DNA of 64,000 bases from assembly GCA_030063045.1 (NCBI GenBank), contig JAQSEB010000179.1:372001-436000 (forward strand). Reading direction: 5' to 3'. The translations under genes were made by a program, and so were the position numbers. The stretch comes from Pratylenchus scribneri (taxonomy: Eukaryota > Nematoda > Chromadorea > Rhabditida > Pratylenchidae). The notes beneath the pieces are model-generated. The model was not told the origin of the DNA. It did not search any database and saw only the letters and a program-made list of their open reading frames with translations. Shown here piece by piece: positions 56,655-64,000 of this stretch (the stretch's first letter is position 1; each line of letters begins with the position of its first letter).

Positions 56655-59629
56655 ATGTCCTGTAGTGAATGTGAAGTGTTGAGGCGAGAGTTGGAAGAAG
56701 GCAAAGCACAAGTGGCTCGATATGAAACCAAAATTCGAGGTTTGTAAAAAATATTAGTCGAGCATTCGATTACAATTATGAAACTTTAGACACAGTCAAC
56801 GCTTACAAAATGCTCGAATCGCAGAAACAATCATTGGAAGTTGCACTGAGTGTTCTTTCAGTTGAAGATGGAGCGCCAGACGATGGGAAAATCGAAAAAG
56901 TACAAAGCACCAGTAATGATGAAAAACAAGAAGAAAAGGTTTGAATAACATTTGATTTGTTAAAACCACAAATTTTAGCCTGACCAACGGGAAGCACTCA
57001 AACAGGCAATTAGCACTTTGACTTTGGTGAACAAGGTTCAATCAATTATTTCATTTCCACATGTATTATTTGAAAACTTTCAGCGAAAAGAACTGGAATT
57101 CAAACGAGATCGCCGGATGCTTGTGGTAATTTTGAATTTAAATTTGCAAAATTGAATCAATTTTATTAAGGAGGAAAAAGATGAACTCCAGAAAAAATGT
57201 GAGCAATTGGAGCAGCAACTAAAAGAGCAAAAGCAACAAAGCAAATCACAAAATTTGGTATTAAATTAGATTAAAAACAAATATTGTGGAAATAATTTCT
57301 AGCGACGTCTTCGTGAACAATTGGCCCAAATGCAGGCTACCCAGGAGAGATCAATGACTGAACACGGATTGGTTTTGGCCGAAATGCAACAACAATATGG
57401 GAAAGAAAAGCGAAATTCCGAAAATTTGGGAAAGCAAATTACTGAAATGAGCCAAAGGTTGGCAGCCAAAGATGAATTGTTGAAGAGGATGGACGCACAG
57501 TTGAAATCAATGCCAAAATTGGAGCAAGAAATAGAAGCATTGAGAAAGAAGGCAGAAATGACACCGACCGCCCGAATCATTCGTGACGAGTTGGCCAATG
57601 TGAAAGTGGGGGTTTATTTTCATTTAAGCAAATTATTGTTAAATAATTTTTGTAGGCATCATCTGATCAAGAGGTTCTAAATCTGCGAACACGTTTTGCA
57701 CTTCAAAGTGCCCAATTGCGTGAAAGGGACGCCCGAATTGAACAATTGGAGCAAAGAGTCCAAGAAATGAGTGAACGATGCGTTCAGGCCGAACAAAGAC
57801 GAATTGAATTGGAACAAAATTGGGAGAGGGCAAAAAGTGAGGAGAGCGCGAAAAAAGCGGAGGAAGAAAAGAAGAAAAAGGAAGCGAAGGAACCGAAGCA
57901 ATTTGATTTATTGGATGGGATTGAACACTTTCGTGTGCTCTATCAGCAATTGAGAACAAAACAACCACAATTTGATGCAATTTGTAAAATTAACCAATAA
58001 AAATAAATAATTTAAATTTTAGCCATTCTCAACATTGAATTGCCCAATAACCGGCCATTTTCTCGAAGCAATGATGATGATGACCAACTGCTGACCAACC
58101 CAACACCATCATCAACACCGTTGAATGTGCCCAGCCGAAATTCATCTTCAATTTGTTTGGCCACCACCGCTGTAAATGATGGGCCAATTTGTGATTCGTG
58201 CATGGCCTCCCACCGTGAATTGGACTATTTCAAATCGTTGATTGGCCATTTACAACGAAAATTGGGTGCATTGGAGGAAAGCCATGAAAAGACGAAGAGA
58301 GAACATCAAAATGTTTGGTTTTCTTATTATTCAAATTTGAATAAATTTTTTAGTCTTCGGAAATGCTTCGTGAACGAATTATTGAATTGGAAGGAAGCCA
58401 AAATCGACAATATGCCCAATTGACGGTGGAGGCCAAACAGAGGGTTGCCGAATTGGAAGAAGAATTACAAAAACAACGAAATAGAATGTTGGAAATTGTG
58501 GCTGAAAAAGACCGGGAAATTGAATTGACAAAGTAAAATTCGAGTGAAGTATTTAAATAATTTAATTATTCAGAAATAGTTTGGCCCAATTTTATGCAAG
58601 AAATTATGGCGGTGCTGTTTTTGAGGAAGAAGAACCAAATGATGAAGGCAATAATTCAGCGCAGAATTTGCCCATGGATCCGGCACAACCAACCAAAAGA
58701 GCGACGGATTCTTCGCCCGATGAAAGTCCAATCCTCCAATTTAAACGGCAATCGCAGATACGAAAAGGTTTAAATTGAATTATTAAAATTAATTAATTTA
58801 ATTATATTTTAGCTGAGGAAAAACATCATCGAGGTCGAATTTGGACGACGGATGAGAAAATGCGGAGAAAAAGCAGCATAAGCAGTGTTGTGGACAATCG
58901 GAGGCGGTCAATGGATGCAGCTGATTTAGTAGAAGGCGATGCCATCCATGAACAACAACAATCGACGGATTTTAATAGTAAATTTAACAAATAAATTTGG
59001 GGGTTTTTGGGAAAAAATGGATGGAAATAATCTTTAAAATCTTATTTAAATTTAATAATTCATTTATTCACAGCTTCATTCCAATCGACCACTTCATTGG
59101 CTTCCCGTCGAACAATTAGCCGTACGAATACCCTTCAATTTGTGCATCAATTCAGCGGGGATGGAACAATGTTGGCCGGGGCAGCTGCGAGGAATATTTT
59201 TTATGAGCAAGAATTGTGCAAAAGAGAACATGAAATTAGTGATTTGAGGTTTTAATTTTTGGTGTTTTGTTTAATATCAAAAATTGTTAAGAAATGTTAT
59301 TCGTCTTTTGGAGCTGAAAGTGCGGGACATTGAGCAGTCAATGCTGCTGAAGGATGTGCAATATTTGCAAATTATTGAAACACTCAAAGAAGAAATTCGT
59401 GTTCTTGAAGGTTCCATTTCCTTAGCAAATTTAATTAATTATCCTCATTGATTTAGGACGATTAAATTTAGCCAGCTCTCGAACCAATTTGGCCTATTTG
59501 CGAAACATTTTCCTCCAATTTCTCAACCAAAGTTCGGCCAATGGACGCAAACACATTCTCAAAGCGATTGGCGCCGTCCTCCAATTGACTTCGGCCGAAA
59601 TGCAACGAGTAGATCGATGGAATCATTGA
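56655..59629 (+). CDS. GRIP-domain golgin (GCC1-like)
   Basis: Long coiled-coil protein ending in a GRIP domain, which binds Arl1-GTP at the trans-Golgi. About 14 exons. It begins MSCSECEVLRRELEEGKAQV, continues with heptad-rich exons (QREALKQAISTLTLVNK, LREQLAQMQATQERSMTEHG, LRERDARIEQLEQRVQEMSE), a disordered Ser/Thr/Asp segment, a second coil with GPICDSCMASHRELDYFKSL, SLAQFYARNYG, and the C-terminal NLAYLRNIFLQFLNQSSANG followed by KAIGAVLQLTSAEMQRVDRW. The YLRN.FL.FL...L...LQL...E pattern is the GRIP motif. Only 214 bp separate it from the EMC6 stop. Assignment to GCC1 rather than another golgin is tentative. Confidence 0.82.
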
Positions 59630-59915
59630 TTAAATTGAATGGATGAATGAAAGATGTTAAAAAAGCATATTCACTCTTACACATACACATATCATTAAAA
59701 ATGCATATTATATACTCCATTAATCCCTTTCAAATTGAATCACATTATTCTTTCATATAATTTTATTTTTGGGTACTGGTGAAAAGAAATTATATATATT
59801 TTATTGTATAATAATCATTATAAATGCATTTGATGTGGTTTAAATACCCATTAATTATTTAATTAATTAATTTAAAAAAATTTAATTTTAAATAATTAGC
59901 AATTTGGACAGTAAA

Positions 59916-60589
59916 ATGAGTGCGGCCGCCACCCAACGATTGCAAACGAAGCGACAAACTTTGGACGAGGCATATGCACCACCGGCAAATTTTCTGGAAA
60001 TTGAAGTGGTCAACCCGGTAAGTAAATAATAAAAATTGAGAATAAAATTATTCTACTCGTCAGATAACCCATGGAGTTGGCAAGAATCGTTACACGGACT
60101 ATGAAGTGCGATTACGGACAAATTTGCCTGTCTTCAAACATAAGGTTATTATCATTTTTGGAAAATAAACTAATAACAAAAAAATTTCAAAGGAATCCAG
60201 CGTCCGACGTCGTTACTCCGACTTTGAGTGGCTCAGAAATGAATTAGAACGCGATAGCAAGGTTCTCACTCAAATTCAAGAAAAAAAATTAATTCCATTT
60301 TAATTTTCTAAGATTATTGTTCCACCGCTGCCCGGCAAAGCCATAAAACGCCAACTTCCATTTCGAAATGATGATGGCATTTTTGAGGAGGCATTCATTG
60401 AGGAACGTCGCAAAGGACTCGAACAATTCCTAAACAAAGTGGCCGGACATCCATTGGCTCAGAATGAGAAATCGCTGCACATTTTCTTGCAAATGAACGA
60501 ATTGGACAAGTTTAAAATAATTTGCATATTTAATTTTAAATCATCAATTTCCAAGGAACTATGTGCCTGGACGCATCCGAACAGTTTAA
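59916..60589 (+). CDS. snx-3: Sorting nexin 3 (PX domain, retromer-associated)
   Basis: Phox-domain protein that binds PI3P on early endosomes and works with retromer in Wntless and receptor recycling. Five exons, about 160 residues. It runs AYAPPANFLEIEVVNP, VGKNRYTDYEVRLRTNLPVF, ESSVRRRYSDFEWLRNELER (PI3P-binding RRYSDF), IIVPPLPGKAIKRQLPFRND, EERRKGLEQFLNKVAGHPLA and SLHIFLQMNELD, ending in NYVPGRIRTV. All hallmark residues are present and the gene is intact. It lies 286 bp after the golgin stop on the same strand. Confidence 0.97.
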
Positions 60590-61321
60590 CAATGGATTGA
60601 TGGATGGATATAAATGACCTAGTTTAATTTTATGATGATTGATGGATGGCCAGCATTTGATTTGACTTATTAAGATTTCCTTATAATGAATGTTAAAATT
60701 TCTACTTTTACATAAAACGTAAATATGCACTCTTCCTTCGAATTTGAACAGCCCAAGACCAATTTATATATGACACATTGTATTCCACAATTCAATCCCC
60801 GTATTCATTTCCAATAAAGCATCAATATTGATCGACCAAAAATTATTTTATATTTTATTTCAAGTTTTCTGAATAAATTATTTCCAGTACAATTTTTGAT
60901 TTATTTTCATTTTGTACGTAAATGCAAATTTTTAATATTTTTATTTAATGTTGAATGAATAAAAATGGTTTGAAAACGTAATTAAAAAAAATCAAATCCA
61001 CTACAAGAAATGTAGACAATTACCCAACGCCTTCTTGCCAACGAAATTACACTTTCTTTTCATTTCTCGCTCTAGCTCTAGGCCTTCTAGCTATTTCTCG
61101 AAAATTCATTCCCATTCCCCAACGCACGCCAATATTGTTGGTGTGGCGTTCGCGTCCTTCCACCCCTTCCCCCTTGAGTTGGGTCGGTTTAAACTTTAAA
61201 TATCAACCGAAAATAGTTGAATTTTCGTTTAAAATATTTGTAAACATAATTAATTTTGCATAATTTTAATGAATTTATTTAATAGCGAAACCAAAGAAGA
61301 TAAATTTTTAATTAAAATTCT
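60590..61321. other. Intergenic, nothing recognised
   Basis: Spacer between snx-3 and the next plus-strand gene, including the expected AATAAA near 60816. A C/T-rich tract at 61030-61180 precedes the next gene and may belong to its promoter. Confidence 0.4.
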
Positions 61322-63424
61322 ATGAGCATTCATTTTCAATTGTTGCCAACAACGAGAGCATACCAACAAAAGCAGCAGCAAGAGGAGGCCGTGGAGGGCC
61401 GACAACACGAAAAGTTGATCGCCAAAAGTTCAACAAAACAACGCCAACAAGAAACTATTTGGTCCGGTCAAATTTCATCGCCACCATCTTCGCCCATTTC
61501 AGTTCTTGCTCAATCGCCAAAATCGGCACCTTTCATCACAATTCCAGGAGGCATTAAACGAAGGCGCCCACCAGAAATGGCAAGTTTTTATTCTTCTGGT
61601 TAAAATGTTTAAGCTCTATTCTTCTAGTTTTTAATCCAAAATATAGCAGAATAATGCACCACAATTATTTCGAAAGTGTCCTTCTGAGCATTAGTGAATC
61701 AACTTTCCTTAATGGATTAGCGAATTAAAAATATTGAAGGGTGACCTTGACTTTAATAGAATGGAGAAAATAGACCTAAAACGTAAAACCCATTCTTCAT
61801 TTGCTTATCATTCCATTTCATTCTAAGTAATAAATGCAAGATAAAAACAAATGTCTATTTTTAATCAATTAATTCACAAATATTCCAGGACTTGCCAAAA
61901 ATGTCTCATCGTCAAAATACATCGTCTGATGGTTTATCAACAAATTTTTTCAACGATGATTTTGTTGCGGATTCGGAGGGACCTAAACTAAAACAACGCC
62001 GTTATGAGGAAAGGATGAGCAGTCAACTTGGTGGAATTTACATTAGTCCCGAAAAACAATCAACATCAAAGCTGCAAAAAAGTCGCCCAAAAATTGAGGA
62101 AATTGTTGACTGGTTTGATTAAATTTTAATTTAAATTGCATTTAATTTATTTAGGGATGAGGAATTTTTGGAGGATGAAAGCGAATTAATCCGCCAGGCA
62201 ATCTCAGCTCCAATTGTCGAAGAACCGCGCACAACACCAACAAAAATGGATGAATTATTTAGCGAAGGAAAAGAGCAAAAAGACAAAGACATAGAAGGTT
62301 TTAATAAAATTAAATTTAGATTATTTTAATAAATTAATAGGTCCGAAAATTGTGGAATTGAAGGAAGAGGATGCTGATGATGATGAAGGGTTTATTGAGA
62401 ATGGGAATGAAACGGCAGGACCGTCGGGGAAAATTGTGCTCAGTGAAAAATTGCGTCAACTCATTCGGCAGGATCGAGATGGTCAACATTCACCATTGCT
62501 GACTAGGTTTTGTTATTTTTAATAAATTTAATTTTGAATCAATTCTTGTGGAGCTGTTTGTGTTAAACCAGAAATAGGATTTTCTCAAAATTTTTTATCT
62601 TAAGAAATAAGGGAAAATCCCAAAGAAAATCCACATCACTAAATATGTAAAGATGATATTTATAAACTAAAATTTACATTTGAAGATCACAAATTCGAAC
62701 CGGCAAGGAATTGATCCCTTATGTTCCATCGCCGCTCGCATTGCAACCATCATTTTCAACAAATGCACAAATTGAGGAGGTGAATGAAGCAGAGGAAGAT
62801 GATGAAGTGTTTACGGATGAATTATTGCCAGAAACAATCAATTCACCGAAAATTGGAGAATGCGAATCGGTGAGTGGGATGGGAACAATAGAAAATATAT
62901 TTAGTACTTTCCCATTATCGGGGGAGGGTGAGGGAATGGCGAAGAAGAAGAATAAGATAAATGATAATGATGAGGAGAATAAAGATGATGATGAAGAAGA
63001 GAAGATGATGATGAGGAGGATGAAGATGAAGAATGAAAGATGAAGAGGAGGATGAAGTTGAAGTAGATGATGAAGAAGAAGATTGTGATCATGTCATGAG
63101 GAAAAGATAATTCAACTCATTTTCATCATTTTCCTCACTTTCTTCTTCACCATCCCTCCCGAGCCCCGATAATGGGAAAGTAAGATATATTAGTGGGATA
63201 TGAGCATTTTATATAAGCTCATATAAAAATTTATTCAATTCATTTTAAAATTACTTTTTTTCATTTTGATTTTTTTATTTCAGATGCCTCCAACTCCTTC
63301 CACATTGGAGCCAACAATGTCTGATGATGATTTGCCACGGAATATGCCTTCAACCACAAATTATCAACAAATTGGTCATCAAGAACCGGAAATGGAGGAA
63401 GAAGAAGCCATGGAAATTGATTAA
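61322..63424 (+). CDS. Acidic, disordered protein of unknown family
   Basis: Six exons. It starts MSIHFQLLPTTRAYQQKQQQ, has a Ser/Pro segment (SGQISSPPSSPISVLAQSPK) and IPGGIKRRRPPEM, then SDGLSTNFFNDDFVADSEGP, DEEFLEDESELIRQAISAPI, LSEKLRQLIRQDRDGQHSPL, RTGKELIPYVPSPLALQPSF and an acidic end (EPEMEEEEAMEID). No folded domain, signal peptide or membrane helix. S/T-P sites and a KRRR cluster suggest a nuclear, phospho-regulated protein, which is inference. The first intron (61580-61888) has a GC donor (GCAAGT). The last intron (from 62876) is rich in GA triplets and easily mistaken for coding. Confidence 0.7.
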
Positions 63425-63855
63425 TTTTGGACGATTTAATTTTGTTTTTGAATTTATTGAAATATTGATTCGATCTCTTATGCCTTTATCACAATTGTGG
63501 CCTTTATTCTATTCAATAAAATTAAATTAATAAATATTTAATTTCCTTGACCATTTTATTTTCCTCCATCTTGAATTGTGCATTGTTGGCCAAGGGCGAA
63601 GGGAAAAATTCATTTGGATAAAAAGGGAAAATCCGGTTCCTATTTGTCCAAATCCAAATGAAATGGAGGACCAATGCTTTGCGCATAGGTCGCTAAACAA
63701 AGTTTTTGTTGACACCCTCGCTTCTTCGCGAGAGTTGAATTTGGGTGAATTGCTCCAATGAATGAAGTGGACAGAGGCCATTCCAATTGGAGTTGTGTCC
63801 AATTCTTTTCCCTCTTCTCCTTTGTCCAAAAATTCCCGAAAAAATGCCTCAATAA
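63425..63855. other. Intergenic with short overlapping frames
   Basis: Frames of 61 (plus, 63576-63761) and 100 codons (minus, 63527-63829) overlap, neither with a recognisable domain nor with splice support. No gene is called. Confidence 0.35.
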
Positions 63856-64000
63856 ATGAAAAAATTCCAAAATAATTTCTCGCTGGTTTTTCTCATCCTT
63901 TTTCTAACAATTTCTTTGGCCTCTTTCCAACGAAGGCATCATCACCAGAGGCAACATTGGGATTGGATGGCCAGCGATGATCAAAGTGTGGAAGATGATG
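63856..64000 (+). CDS. Secreted protein, N-terminal part only
   Basis: The frame opens at the ATG at 63856 and runs off the window. It encodes MKKFQNNFSLVFLILFLTIS, a signal peptide ending near LASF, then QRRHHHQRQHWDWMASDDQS. His/Arg-rich start of the mature part; family unknown. Confidence 0.55.
   Translation, partial: MKKFQNNFSLVFLILFLTISLASFQRRHHHQRQHWDWMASDDQSVEDD

Noticed and set aside
62930..63115. GA-rich frame encoding Lys/Asp/Glu/Met
   Set aside because: It follows a good GTGAGT donor and is best read as intron; the frame ends at once while the next exon joins in frame to the donor.

Overview
The window is nuclear DNA of a nematode. It is AT-rich, the genes are cut by many introns of about 40-55 bp, and one third of it carries chemoreceptor families known only from nematodes (Sre, Srsx, Srt, Srv/Srg-like and Sra/Srab-like). 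The species cannot be named from the sequence; nothing argues for Caenorhabditis itself, and a clade IV relative is a guess.

Left part (1-18 kb): six serpentine receptor genes of five families, interleaved with an Asn/Pro/Gly-rich secreted repeat protein (6127-8226), class III alcohol dehydrogenase (8610-10115) and a divergent G-protein beta subunit (16789-18149). Middle (19.5-28.7 kb): a long RING-finger gene whose 4.6-kb intron holds a young LTR retroelement of 4.1 kb, with terminal repeats, a 5-bp target duplication, one unknown ORF and no polymerase. Just after its 5' LTR lies a stretch complementary to the D arm and anticodon arm of tRNA-Lys(CUU). Then come an NDRG-family gene that lacks its core (29383-30247), a small secreted peptide gene, and an EPAC-type cAMP-regulated Rap exchange factor (33399-37585).

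Right part: a secreted protein with two GNAT acetyltransferase domains (38302-40022), an AAAP amino-acid transporter (40675-43629), a secreted PEBP with two frame breaks (44998-45785), an SLC35F3/F4-like carrier (46432-47849), a 0.7-kb inverted-repeat transposon, a 0.7-kb minisatellite, the P5A-ATPase (49832-55219) and, divergent from it, EMC6 (55882-56440), followed on the same strand by a GRIP-domain golgin, SNX3 and an acidic disordered protein. EMC6 and the P5A-ATPase both handle transmembrane helices in the ER; the golgin and SNX3 act in Golgi/endosome traffic, so 49.8-60.6 kb is a membrane-traffic block.

Inverted-repeat elements without coding capacity occur in at least three families, several inside introns. 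Several otherwise conserved genes carry a one-base frame break at an A or T run; homopolymer errors in the assembly are as likely an explanation as gene decay. Exon joins were derived by hand from GT-AG (and three GC-AG) borders plus family conservation.
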